From assembly GCF_004349135.1 (NCBI RefSeq), contig NZ_SMFN01000013.1:43124-107123 (forward strand): 64,000 bases of DNA, written 5' to 3'. Shown here in pieces: positions 42,110 to 51,179 of the stretch. The notes below the pieces were generated by a model. It was given only the letters and a program-made list of their open reading frames with translations. It did no database searches and had not been told where the DNA came from. The stretch's first letter is position 1. Each line of letters begins with the position of its first letter. This DNA is from Flavobacterium sandaracinum. GTDB taxonomy: Bacteria; Bacteroidota; Bacteroidia; Flavobacteriales; Flavobacteriaceae. A program made the translations under genes and the position numbers.

Positions 42110-43573
42110 TTATAATTTGCTGATATAACTTCCGTAAATATCTTTAAACTGATAGCCTTCAGAAAAACGATCTTTGCTTAGTTTTTTATATTCAACCAAA
42201 GCCCAAAGTATAAATTCCTTCATGAAAAATTTATCTTCCTTGGCGAGTTGAGGTTGGTATTTCTTGATTAAAACTTCAAGAGGAACAATACTTCCCAAGA
42301 TTCTTTCATATTCTTCATCAGAACAATCATCTAATAATTCGAAACCACTTTCGGCAAAAAACCATTCGATGATATCCGTATAAGCTGTTTTTTCATCTTG
42401 CTTTTCCAGCTTTTCAATTTTTGGAAAATAAGCTGGAAAAAAGGTATGGATTGCATCGCCTAATAAGTGCTGTGCTACAACGGCTGCACCCTCCTGCTCT
42501 CCTTCATATACTAATTCTACTTTTCCAGTAATCGCAGGAATAATTCCCATAAAATCAGATAAACGTAAAGTAGTTTGATCTGCTCCTGATCTCAATGCTC
42601 TGCGTTCCGCTGTACTTAATAAATTCTCAAAAGCAGTAATACTCAATCTGGCGCTTACACCACTTTTATTGTCTATGTATTCACTCTCACGAGCCTCAAA
42701 ACTGATTTGTTCCAATAAATCCCTTGCTAATGAAGGAACATAGACCATCTCGTTCTGCACTTTATCTAATTTAGCTTCTTGCTCTGTAATTGTTCTCGCA
42801 ATTTTTATCGTATCGGGATAATGTGTCAAAATTTGAGAACCAATTCTGTCTTTCAATGGTGTTACAATACTTCCACGATTGGTGTAATCCTCTGGATTTG
42901 CCGTAAAGACAAATTGCATGTCCAAGGGCATTCTTAATTTGAAACCACGGATTTGGATATCACCTTCTTGCAAAATATTAAACAAAGCAACTTGGATTCT
43001 TGCTTGTAAATCAGGTAATTCATTAATTACAAAAATACAGCGATTGGCTCTTGGAATCATCCCAAAGTGAATCACTCGATCATCAGCATAGGATAATTTC
43101 AGATTTGCGGCTTTTATCGGATCTACATCTCCTATTAAATCGGCAACGGTTACGTCTGGAGTAGCAAGCTTCTCAAAGAAACGATCGCTTCTGTGCAGCC
43201 AAGAAATGGGCGTTTCATCTGCTTTTTCGGCAATTAAGTCTTTAGCAAAACGGGAAATTGGTTTCAAAGGATCGTCATTAATTTCTGAACCCGCTACAAA
43301 CGGAATGTATTCGTCTAACAATTCGATCATTTTACGCGCTAACCTCGTTTTGGCTTGACCACGGAGTCCCAATAAATTGATGTTATGACGTGATAAAATG
43401 GCGCGCTCCAACTCTGGAATTACCGTATTTTCAAATCCATGAACGCCTTCGAATGTTGGTTTTCCTGATTTGATTTTTTCTCTCAAGTTCAAACGCAATT
43501 CATCTTTTATGCTTTTGCTTTCGTATCCTGATTTTTTTAATTCGCCTAATGTTTTTATATTTTCTATTTTCAT
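42110..43573 (-). CDS. MoxR-type AAA ATPase (magnesium chelatase-like)
   Basis: 487 residues. Walker A GLRGQAKTRLARKM, Walker B FVINELPDLQ, sensor region FVFTANPEDYTNRGSIVTPL and an arginine-rich KDRIGSQ match MoxR/ChlI AAA ATPases. The C-terminal part carries a helical lid (about 330-487). Downstream of a VWA-domain gene on the same strand, the standard MoxR-VWA pairing, which acts in chaperone-like metal insertion or protein maturation. Target unknown. Confidence 0.9.
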   Translation of the reverse strand: MKIENIKTLGELKKSGYESKSIKDELRLNLREKIKSGKPTFEGVHGFENTVIPELERAILSRHNINLLGLRGQAKTRLARKMIELLDEYIPFVAGSEINDDPLKPISRFAKDLIAEKADETPISWLHRSDRFFEKLATPDVTVADLIGDVDPIKAANLKLSYADDRVIHFGMIPRANRCIFVINELPDLQARIQVALFNILQEGDIQIRGFKLRMPLDMQFVFTANPEDYTNRGSIVTPLKDRIGSQILTHYPDTIKIARTITEQEAKLDKVQNEMVYVPSLARDLLEQISFEARESEYIDNKSGVSARLSITAFENLLSTAERRALRSGADQTTLRLSDFMGIIPAITGKVELVYEGEQEGAAVVAQHLLGDAIHTFFPAYFPKIEKLEKQDEKTAYTDIIEWFFAESGFELLDDCSDEEYERILGSIVPLEVLIKKYQPQLAKEDKFFMKEFILWALVEYKKLSKDRFSEGYQFKDIYGSYISKL

Positions 43574-43698
43574 GTTTGAAATTTAACGATTGAAAGAAGG
43601 ACTACTTTAAAAATTGTTTTCCTGCTCTTTCTATCTATTATCTTGATTAATTATCTTGTTCGCTTTATTCTTTTTTACTCTACAGTGTTTGTATCGCT

Positions 43699-44817
43699 TT
43701 ATTTAATTCTCTTCTTTCTATTTGTTTCATAATCTTCAAAAATCATTTCGCCCAAACCTTTTAATCCAGTATAGAACGCTTTTCCTTGATTGGCTTCGGT
43801 AAATTTATTGACAAACTGCTGTAGATAAGGATCATTAGCAATCATAAAAGTAGTAATCGGAATGTGTAATTTACGGGCTTGTTGCGCTTGACTGTAGCAT
43901 TTATCTACAATATATTCATCTAGACCATTGCTATTCATATAATACGAACCGTCCTTTTCCCGAACGCAACTTGGTTTCCCATCCGTAATCATGAATATTT
44001 GTTTATTGGTATTTCGTTTTCGACGAAGTAGGTCCATTGCTAGTTGCAAGCCTGCGACAGTATTAGTGTGAAATGGACCCACTTTTAGATAAGGTAAATC
44101 TTTGATAGCAATCGTCCAAGCATCATTTCCAAAAACTAATATATCTAAAGTATCTTTTGGATAACGTGTTGTAATTAGTTCAGCTAGAGCCATTGCCACT
44201 TTTTTAGCTGGTGTAATTCTATCTTCCCCATACAAGATCATACTGTGACTAATATCAATCATCAAGACGGTGCTCATCTGAGATTTAAATTGTGTTTCTT
44301 CAACAACCAAATCATTTTCAGTCAGCATGAAACTGTCGACTCCATTATTGATTTGGGCATTTCGCAAACTTTCTGTCAATGAGATTCGCTCTAGTCCATC
44401 ACCAAAATGAAATTCGCGAAATTCACCAGTATGTTCGTCACCATTTCCGGCATGTTTGGTTTTGTGATTTCCACTGCCACTGCGCTTTAAATTCCCAAAA
44501 ATATTGTCTAATGCCTGCTGCCGGATGGCTCGCTCCGTTTTTGATGTAATTCCAATTCCTGAACTTCCATCTTCTTTAAGTTCATCTCGGATGTAACCTT
44601 TTTTCTTTAAATCTTCGATAAAATTATCAATGGTGTAATTTTCATCCGTCAATTTATATTCTTTGTCTAATTCCCGCAACCAGTCGATTGCTTCATCAAA
44701 ATCTCCAGAAGTATGTGTGATTAATTCCTTGAAAATTCCAAAGAGTTTATCAAACGGAGATTGATTTGGCGCTTCGTATTGCTTGAAATAAAAACCTTTT
44801 CTATTGTCATTTTTCAT
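43699..44817 (-). CDS. VWA-domain protein, partner of the MoxR ATPase
   Basis: 372 residues. The N-terminal half is helical and charged. From about 185 comes a VWA domain with a MIDAS site: MIDISHSM (Asp-x-Ser-x-Ser), a central Thr (FHTNTVAG), and ITDGKPSC. The VWA protein probably recruits the substrate to the MoxR ATPase encoded 125 bp downstream. Operon inferred from strand and spacing. Confidence 0.88.
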   Translation of the reverse strand: MKNDNRKGFYFKQYEAPNQSPFDKLFGIFKELITHTSGDFDEAIDWLRELDKEYKLTDENYTIDNFIEDLKKKGYIRDELKEDGSSGIGITSKTERAIRQQALDNIFGNLKRSGSGNHKTKHAGNGDEHTGEFREFHFGDGLERISLTESLRNAQINNGVDSFMLTENDLVVEETQFKSQMSTVLMIDISHSMILYGEDRITPAKKVAMALAELITTRYPKDTLDILVFGNDAWTIAIKDLPYLKVGPFHTNTVAGLQLAMDLLRRKRNTNKQIFMITDGKPSCVREKDGSYYMNSNGLDEYIVDKCYSQAQQARKLHIPITTFMIANDPYLQQFVNKFTEANQGKAFYTGLKGLGEMIFEDYETNRKKRIK

Positions 44818-44950
44818 AATTGTTAAAATTACATCATTTTCAAATGACCCTGCAAAAACGTTTATTAATTTTTAGTTAAAAGCGTTTTAATAAAAATAGT
44901 CATCGGAATAATGGAGCCAAGAATGCTCTTTCTAACGTAATCAAAAAAAA

Positions 44951-45340
44951 TCAAAAGAATTCCCCATCCACATAAAACCAATTCCCATTTTCAAGTTTAA
45001 AAGAGGAAAGTTCATGATGAATTTGCTGCTGGTTTTTAGAGTCCAAAAAGTAGGCTTTGAACTCCACCGTATATTCGGTTACGTGTATAATTTCTAATTG
45101 AAGCCATTTATTACTGGTCGCCCAATTAAGAATTTCTGATTTAGAATGGGAACTTCTTTTGGAGACATGAGTTGTTGCTACCAAATAATCAGCTTGATGC
45201 GTCACATAGGCCGAATAACGAGAACGCATTAACAATTCAGCTGTTGTTGCTTTTTGAATGCCATTAATAATGGGTTCACAACATTCCTGATAGGATTTAC
45301 CCAAACCGCAAAAACAAGTTTTCTGGTTGCTATTTAGCAT
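44951..45340 (-). CDS. YchJ/UPF0225-like SEC-C protein
   Basis: 129 residues from the ATG at 45340 (MLNSNQKTCFCGLGKSYQEC). The N-terminal CxC...CC zinc cluster (CFCGLGKSYQECCEPI) and LMRSRYSAYVTHQADYLVAT are the YchJ signature; an NTF2-like fold follows. An ATG at 45373 would overlap the preceding gene and places MARQQLLSKSS ahead of the conserved start. Function of the family unknown. Confidence 0.87.
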   Translation of the reverse strand: MLNSNQKTCFCGLGKSYQECCEPIINGIQKATTAELLMRSRYSAYVTHQADYLVATTHVSKRSSHSKSEILNWATSNKWLQLEIIHVTEYTVEFKAYFLDSKNQQQIHHELSSFKLENGNWFYVDGEFF

Positions 45341-45347
45341 GCTACTT

Positions 45348-45590
45348 TTAGATAGAAGTTGTTGCCTGGCCATTAAGTCCTACTATTCTTTGGTGTAATT
45401 GATTCAACAAAACTTGATACCTACTTATTTCTATCAGGTCTTCATCTTCTTCGGCAAAATCGAGTAATTCATCTAGCTCTTCGCTAACTGCAACTAATTT
45501 ATTGTTGGCTTCTTTGGCATTTTTTTTAGCTATAAAATCAATTATTTCTTGAACACCACTTTTTACTTGGTCAAATTTATTTATTTCCAT
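45348..45590 (-). CDS. Conserved acidic helical protein, unknown function
   Basis: 80 residues, acidic and helical, with ANNKLVAVSEELDELLDFAE-like heptads suggesting a coiled coil or four-helix bundle. No signal peptide or membrane helix. Directly upstream of the YchJ-like gene and downstream of a 50-residue basic protein, so the three may be co-transcribed. Family not recognised. Confidence 0.7.
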   Translation of the reverse strand: MEINKFDQVKSGVQEIIDFIAKKNAKEANNKLVAVSEELDELLDFAEEDEDLIEISRYQVLLNQLHQRIVGLNGQATTSI

Positions 45591-45601
45591 GATGCGGCTT
45601 T

Positions 45602-45754
45602 TTAATTATTTTTCGAAGCGTTATTTTCATTAAACTTCTTTACAATTTGCTTTAACTTTTCTTTGCGCACAATTTCCGCTTGTTTGACTTTATCTTGTGC
45701 TTTATGCAATTTGTCGTTGTGTTTTTTAATATTTCTGTCGTTATTTCTGCTCAT
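45602..45754 (-). CDS. Small basic protein, 50 residues
   Basis: ATG at 45754 and TAA at 45602-45604. The product opens MSRNNDRNIKKHNDKLHKAQ, is rich in Lys, Asn and Asp, and is predicted to be one long helix. It lies 11 bp before the 80-residue gene on the same strand. Codon use and a tight fit to the neighbour support a real small gene; a role in nucleic acid binding is only a guess. Confidence 0.55.
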   Translation of the reverse strand: MSRNNDRNIKKHNDKLHKAQDKVKQAEIVRKEKLKQIVKKFNENNASKNN

Positions 45755-46035
45755 ACCCGTCTATTTTTAAGTAATCTATTTGTTATTTGATTCAATAAAT
45801 GCTGTAAAGTTCGGTTTATTTCTTTAAATCCAACCTAAAATTTATTATTTCTAGAGTTACTTTCTTTGCAATAATTAGTTTTTTTAGTAAAAATGATGAT
45901 GTAAAAGGTACTATTGGCTGAAGAATATCATCCTGAAGTAGTAAAATATAATTTCAAAATAGGATTCTCATGTTATATTTTTTTATATATTTATTTTTTG
46001 AATAATAAACTTTTAGAAAACCAACCTAATAAAAA
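45755..46035. other. Divergent intergenic region
   Basis: 280 bp between the leftward small genes and the rightward sensor kinase; must hold promoters for both. AT-rich; no strong hairpin or palindrome noted. Confidence 0.4.
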
Positions 46036-48879
46036 ATGAAGTCTGGAAAAAAACACAGCAAATTCATCGGATGGTTTTTTAGCAAACCAAAATTAACAGG
46101 TTTTTTAACATTCTTGTTTTTGAGTTATATTACCGGTTTTATTTTATGGCAGCAATATAAACTCATTAAAGAAGATGAGCAACGCGAAATGAACTCTATT
46201 GTTCATGTCGTGCATCAAAACATTGAACAATCGCTTAAAAATTGTTATACCACTACACTGACTTTAGCACTCACTATCGATAACAACGGGATTCCTGAAA
46301 ATTTTGACAGTGTTGGCAAAACACTAATGGCCTCAAATGCTAATATTAATGCGGTACAGTTAGTTCCAAAAGGAATTATAAAATACATATATCCCATGAA
46401 AGGGAATGAAGCGGCTATGAATTTAAATATTCTAACGGATCCTTATCTTAAGGAGGAAGCTTTAAAATCAATTGCAACTCAAAAAATGTATTTTGCAGGG
46501 CCTTTAAAATTAAAGCAGGGCGGTATGGGAATTGTAGGAAGGTTTCCCGTTTTTCAAAATAATAAATTTTGGGGTTTTTCCGCAGTAATCATCACACTAG
46601 AAACACTTTTAAAATCATCTGGAATCGATAATATAGATGATTCTAAATATTATTTTCAATTTTCAAAATACGATTCCACAGAACAGAAAGAGATTTTTTA
46701 CTTACCTAATAAAAGTGATTTTTCTAAAAAATATAAAATTTCATTAAAAATTCCGGATGGTGATTGGAAGTTATACATCATATCAAAAAATCAAAATTAT
46801 CTTTATTCTCAAATTTTAATTCCTGGAATCATTGGAATCATAATAGCCGCTCTTTTTGGGCTATTAATTTTTACGCTTTTAAAAATACCGGAAGAATTAC
46901 AATCATTAGTGAGCATTCAGGCTACTAAGCTTTTGAATTCTGAAATAAAATTTGGGGCTATTTTCGATCAAGCAGCGGTGGGAATTGCGCACATAGATTC
47001 CTTTACAGGAAATTTTATTGAAATCAACAATCAATATTGCCAATTATTAGGATACACGCAGCAGGAAATGAAAGATAGGAACTTTCAATCTGTAACTCAT
47101 CCAAAAGATTTAGAAGAAGATTTACTAAATCTTGAAAAACTGCGAGAAGGAAAAATTGCAGCGTACACAATGGAAAAACGATACATTACAAAAGAGGGTG
47201 CTATTGTTTGGATAAATTTAACGGTCTCTCCGCTATTAAAAAATAATAAAAAAGTAACAACACACATATCTATAGTTGAGGATATTTCAACAAAAAAAGA
47301 AGCTGAATATTTAATTAAAAAAAATGAAACCCGATTTAAGAGTCTGTTTGACGACTCCCCTATGCCGTTAAGAGAAGAAGATTTTTCTGAAGTTAAAAAA
47401 TACTTAGAAGAACTGAAATTATTAAATAAAAGTAAAGATATAGTTACTGATTTTTTTTACGCTAACCCACTTGTTGTAGAAAAGTGCCATTCCTTAATTC
47501 AAGTCATCAATATAAATAAGGCCAGTTTAAAATTATATAAAGTCAAATCCAAAGAAGATTTAATTCAAGCGAAGTCAGAACTATTTAACATAAGATCCAA
47601 GAAAGATTTCATTGAGAATTTAATCGCAATCACCCAAGGAAAGAAGCAGTTCATTATTGATACGATAATAAAAAATGCCAAAGGAGAATTTCGTGACATT
47701 AATTTAAGATGGAATATAGTTAGAAGTTACACAAAAACATTCGAACAAATCATTGTCTCTACAGAAGATATTACGGATCGGATAGCCACTGAAAAAATTA
47801 TGCTTGACACAAAACAAAGAGTAGAATCATTGATTAATACCATAGACGGAATAGTTTGGGAATGTGATGCTACAAGCTTTTCGTTTAATTTTATAAGTAA
47901 AAAAGTAGAAAATATTCTGGGATATACTGCTGCCGAATGGCTTGCAGAACCCACATTTTGGCAGGATCATATCTACTGGGAAGACCAAGAAATGGTTCGA
48001 AATTATTGCAAACTGAAAACAGAACAAAAATTAAACCATGATTTTGAATATAGAATGGTTGCTAAAGACCATTCGATTGTTTGGCTCAGGGACATCGTAA
48101 ACGTAGTTTTAGAAAATGGCAAAGCGGTTAGTTTACGTGGTATTATGATTGACATAACTAAAACTAAAGAAGCGGAAAAAGAGTTGAATTCTTCCTTTAC
48201 GATAGTGACAGAACAAAATAAAAGGTTGCTAAATTTCTCTTATATTGTTTCCCATAATTTAAGATCACATACCAGCAATATCGCCTCTATCGTTTCTTTG
48301 ATTGAATCCTCCGAATCCGAAGAAGAAAGAGAACAAATGATGCAATTATTAAAAACTGTTTCCTGCTCTCTTAACGAAACCATGATACACTTAAATGAAG
48401 TCATAAATATTAGGAATAATATTGGATTAGTATCAGAATCTTTGAATTTAGCACATTATATTACAACTGTAAAAAGTGTGCTTTCTGAACAAATCACCAG
48501 TCATGAAGTAACTATTTCATCTGATATACCGCAGGATACTTTTATTAATTATAACCCCGCTTATCTGGAAAGTATCCTGTATAATATTATTTCAAACTCA
48601 ATTCGATACAGACATCCGTCTCGTAAACCCATCATAAAAATTAATTTAGCGGTCGAAAATGATAGGAAAGTACTTCAAATTTCAGATAACGGTATAGGTA
48701 TTGATCTTGTGAGAAACGCTGACAAAATTTTTGGCATGTACAAGACCTTCACGAACAATTCTGATTCCAAAGGAATTGGATTGTTTATCACCAAAAATCA
48801 AATTGATGCAATGGGAGGAAATATTACTGTGGAAAGCGAACCCAATATTGGAACTACCTTTAAAATTTATATTCAATGA
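46036..48879 (+). CDS. Membrane CHASE-like/multi-PAS sensor histidine kinase
   Basis: 947 residues. Transmembrane helix at about 20-38, an extracytoplasmic CHASE-like domain (about 50-250; SLKNCYTTTLTLALTIDNNG), a second helix at about 258-282, then PAS domains (about 300-420 with IDSFTGNFIEINNQYCQLLG, 430-590, 590-720), an H-box SYIVSHNLRSHTSN with His 740, and a HATPase with N-box (about 850), ISDNGIGIDL and KGIGLF. Phosphorylates the next protein, whose start overlaps its stop by 4 bp. The signal is unknown. Confidence 0.9.
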   Translation: MKSGKKHSKFIGWFFSKPKLTGFLTFLFLSYITGFILWQQYKLIKEDEQREMNSIVHVVHQNIEQSLKNCYTTTLTLALTIDNNGIPENFDSVGKTLMASNANINAVQLVPKGIIKYIYPMKGNEAAMNLNILTDPYLKEEALKSIATQKMYFAGPLKLKQGGMGIVGRFPVFQNNKFWGFSAVIITLETLLKSSGIDNIDDSKYYFQFSKYDSTEQKEIFYLPNKSDFSKKYKISLKIPDGDWKLYIISKNQNYLYSQILIPGIIGIIIAALFGLLIFTLLKIPEELQSLVSIQATKLLNSEIKFGAIFDQAAVGIAHIDSFTGNFIEINNQYCQLLGYTQQEMKDRNFQSVTHPKDLEEDLLNLEKLREGKIAAYTMEKRYITKEGAIVWINLTVSPLLKNNKKVTTHISIVEDISTKKEAEYLIKKNETRFKSLFDDSPMPLREEDFSEVKKYLEELKLLNKSKDIVTDFFYANPLVVEKCHSLIQVININKASLKLYKVKSKEDLIQAKSELFNIRSKKDFIENLIAITQGKKQFIIDTIIKNAKGEFRDINLRWNIVRSYTKTFEQIIVSTEDITDRIATEKIMLDTKQRVESLINTIDGIVWECDATSFSFNFISKKVENILGYTAAEWLAEPTFWQDHIYWEDQEMVRNYCKLKTEQKLNHDFEYRMVAKDHSIVWLRDIVNVVLENGKAVSLRGIMIDITKTKEAEKELNSSFTIVTEQNKRLLNFSYIVSHNLRSHTSNIASIVSLIESSESEEEREQMMQLLKTVSCSLNETMIHLNEVINIRNNIGLVSESLNLAHYITTVKSVLSEQITSHEVTISSDIPQDTFINYNPAYLESILYNIISNSIRYRHPSRKPIIKINLAVENDRKVLQISDNGIGIDLVRNADKIFGMYKTFTNNSDSKGIGLFITKNQIDAMGGNITVESEPNIGTTFKIYIQ

Positions 48880-49271
48880 CAAAAAAAGCAATCTGGATAG
48901 TTGACGATGATGCCATTTACCAAATTATAGTAAACAAAATAATTCAAAGGTCAGAGATGTTTTCGGCGATTTCCTCTTTCAAAAATGGAAAAGAAGCTAT
49001 TGATAACTTGGATCATGCTGCAACAATTAATGGTGATCTTCCAGATATCATTTTACTGGATATCAATATGCCTATAATGGATGGATGGGAGTTTATGGAA
49101 GCAATGGCGCTTATAAAACCTAAATTGCATAAAGAAATCGTCGTCTATATTGTCAGTTCCTCGATTGCCATTGAAGATAAGAACAAATCAAAATCGTATG
49201 AAAATATTTTAGGATACCTCTCCAAGCCCATCACCGTAAATGATTTGGTATTAATTGCTTCAAATGATTAA
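48876..49271 (+). CDS. Single-domain response regulator
   Basis: 131 residues, REC domain only. Acidic pocket Asp 10-12 (IVDDDAIYQ), phosphoacceptor Asp 62 in ILLDINMPIMDGW, Ser switch in IVSSS, and conserved Lys in GYLSKPI. No output domain, so it probably signals by protein contact. Start overlaps the kinase stop (ATGA), indicating a coupled two-component pair. Confidence 0.92.
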   Translation: MTKKAIWIVDDDAIYQIIVNKIIQRSEMFSAISSFKNGKEAIDNLDHAATINGDLPDIILLDINMPIMDGWEFMEAMALIKPKLHKEIVVYIVSSSIAIEDKNKSKSYENILGYLSKPITVNDLVLIASND

Positions 49272-49328
49272 AGAAAGCATGCTATGAAGCTTCCTAAAAA
49301 ATATTAAATGATGCTGTGAGAACTAACA

Positions 49329-49874
49329 TCAGTGAAATTCTTTTTTTATTTCTTCTAATGTTTTAGTAGTAAAGAGAAGTTCATTGATGATTTGTTGTCT
49401 CAAAAGATCAATATCATCACAATCAAAATATCGAGCCCATGAGGTTAAAGTAAGTAAATTTCGAACTTGTTTGATCCGCTTGGAAGTTTCAAAACTAGTT
49501 CGTAAAATTGCTTTTTTATCATAAACTGGATTGTTTTTATGCTGATAATTAACGGTTTTATTTGAGAAATTTACCTCCAAATAATAGAGCTCTTCTACAG
49601 CATTATCTGGATAAAAGTGGTCCCAAGAAGCGAAACCCAATTTAATTTTAGAAAGAGTTGGGGGTTCTAAAGGTTCTAGACGCCATTTACTGTTTGCTAA
49701 TCGTCCCCAGTGATTAGATAGACGATACATTCCTAAATTTGTATAATAATATTTGCTTCCCGATTTACTATCGTACTGGATTTTCATGCCATTGACAGTA
49801 TCAACAGGTATTTCACTAAATACACAAAAAGTATTTTTGAAAGAATTTGGGTTAGGGCGAAAAAAATTTTCCAT
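49329..49874 (-). CDS. Hypothetical protein of about 181 residues
   Basis: From the ATG at 49874 (MENFFRPNPNSFKNTFCVFS). Contains KYYYTNLGMYRLSNHWGRLA and KLGFASWDHFYPDNAVEELY, sequences rich in Tyr/Trp/His that suggest a compact alpha/beta domain, possibly nuclease-like, but no catalytic motif can be named. No signal peptide. An upstream ATG at 49910 adds residues without conservation. Confidence 0.65.
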   Translation of the reverse strand: MENFFRPNPNSFKNTFCVFSEIPVDTVNGMKIQYDSKSGSKYYYTNLGMYRLSNHWGRLANSKWRLEPLEPPTLSKIKLGFASWDHFYPDNAVEELYYLEVNFSNKTVNYQHKNNPVYDKKAILRTSFETSKRIKQVRNLLTLTSWARYFDCDDIDLLRQQIINELLFTTKTLEEIKKEFH

Positions 49875-49964
49875 CAAGCAAAGATAATCAGAAAGCGCAA
49901 ATCGTAGCAAGACAAACTATAATTGATTAACTTTGCAAAAAAGATTTATTTTAAAAATACTATT

Positions 49965-50210
49965 ATGACTAAAGCTTCTGAAGAAAGAATGTTGCAAAAA
50001 GGGGTTTACACCGGAATCATGGAAAAAGATGAAAATAACAACTTTTTTTGTGGACAATATCTTTTAGATTATCAAATGGCTACAAAATATGCGGTAGGAG
50101 ATTTGATAACTATAAAATCCATCATCGAAAATCCTAGCGATATCAGCCACAACAAATATCCAAAAAAATCAAAAAATTTCGATAAAGCAAATAATAAGCC
50201 ACAACAGTAG
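49965..50210 (+). CDS. Small conserved hypothetical protein
   Basis: 81 residues from the ATG at 49965 (MTKASEERMLQKGVYTGIME). Beta-rich middle (FFCGQYLLDYQMATKYAVGD) and a Lys/Asn-rich tail. It may be a small OB- or SH3-like fold; unrecognised. Divergent from the 49329 gene. The ATG at 49923 would add 14 residues with no apparent value. Confidence 0.6.
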   Translation: MTKASEERMLQKGVYTGIMEKDENNNFFCGQYLLDYQMATKYAVGDLITIKSIIENPSDISHNKYPKKSKNFDKANNKPQQ

Positions 50211-50304
50211 CTTATTAAAGAGTTTTAATTCTTTTTAATCATACTTTTAAAAAATACTTTTTTTTAAAATTTATTGGTCATAACTAATAAAATAAAAAAA
50301 AGTG

Positions 50305-50312
50305 TACCTTTG
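50305..50312 (+). promoter_or_regulatory. Promoter -7 element TACCTTTG
   Basis: Exact Bacteroidetes -7 motif (TAnnTTTGC), 71 bp before the J-domain gene. A TTG at 50274 is 28 bp upstream, rather far for a -33 element. Predicts a leader of about 60 nt. Confidence 0.6.
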
Positions 50313-50382
50313 CAAAAAATTTGTCGATTTTGAAATCAAATTATATTGATTTTATAGTAAAAGACAAGTAGTTACCTTATTT

Positions 50383-50823
50383 ATGAAAAAAATAGTTGAA
50401 TACCGCAAACTGCTAAATGTAGACAAAACTGCAGAGCTAAAAGATTTAAAAACGATTTATCGTAATGCGATGAAAGAAGCGCATCCTGATAAATTTCAAG
50501 GCGATGAAGCTGGATTGAAAGCTGCTGAAGAAAATAGTAAAAAAATCATTGAAGCTTACCATTTCTTGGTTAGTATCAATCCTGAAACTTTAAAAGCAAA
50601 CTTACCAGAATACACTGAAACAATAGCAACAGCTACAATTTCTGACTATAAGTTTGTTGAAGGAAGATTAATAATTAATTTCTCAAACGGTAGCGTTTAT
50701 GAATACATCAGTGTTCCTAAAGCAACTTATGTAAAAATGGTCAACGCTGATTCTCCTGGAAGATTTGCAAAAAGACACATTCTGAATTCGTTTACTTGGA
50801 GAAAAACAATCAATCAAGATTAA
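50383..50823 (+). CDS. J-domain plus KTSC-domain protein
   Basis: 146 residues. The N-terminal 65 residues are a J domain with HPDKF (the HPD motif needed to stimulate DnaK ATPase). The C-terminal domain (FVEGRLIINFSNGSVYEYIS, NADSPGRFAKRHI) matches KTSC. Likely a cytosolic DnaK co-chaperone with a nucleic-acid- or peptide-binding KTSC part. Followed by a good terminator. Confidence 0.88.
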   Translation: MKKIVEYRKLLNVDKTAELKDLKTIYRNAMKEAHPDKFQGDEAGLKAAEENSKKIIEAYHFLVSINPETLKANLPEYTETIATATISDYKFVEGRLIINFSNGSVYEYISVPKATYVKMVNADSPGRFAKRHILNSFTWRKTINQD

Positions 50824-50842
50824 TTTTTTTAGATAAAATTAT

Positions 50843-50871
50843 AAAGCATCCTCAAAAAGGGTGCTTTTTTT
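50843..50871 (+). terminator. Terminator of the J-domain gene
   Basis: 10-bp stem (50843-50852 with 50858-50867, one G-U pair), 5-nt loop, followed by a T-run. About 20 bp after the J-domain gene stop. Confidence 0.85.
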
Positions 50872-51143
50872 GCTTTTAAAACACTTTTTTTTCTTTTACT
50901 ATCACTTTTTTAAAGGATCTTTAATTCAAATAACAACAATAGAGAATCATTTTCATTTTTAAACATTTTTAATGTTGCTTCAAAAAAAATACTTCTTACT
51001 ATTGCTTGCGTTGTAATTGTTATTATTAACAACGAACAGCATCTAAAACTGGCTAATCAATTCATTCTAAACGATACATAAATAATTATAAATTATAACA
51101 AAAATTTAGGTTCTAAAATGAATTATATTTTATATTTTTTAAA
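50872..51143. other. AT-rich intergenic region
   Basis: About 270 bp without a gene between a terminator and the promoter of the DUF4369 gene. Nothing else seen. Confidence 0.4.
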
Positions 51144-51151
51144 TACTTTTG
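51144..51151 (+). promoter_or_regulatory. Promoter -7 element TACTTTTG
   Basis: Exact TAnnTTTG, 29 bp before the ATG of the DUF4369 lipoprotein gene, a usual leader length. The -33 is not distinct. Confidence 0.55.
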
Positions 51152-51179
51152 CAGACTTAACTCAATTAACTAATTAATA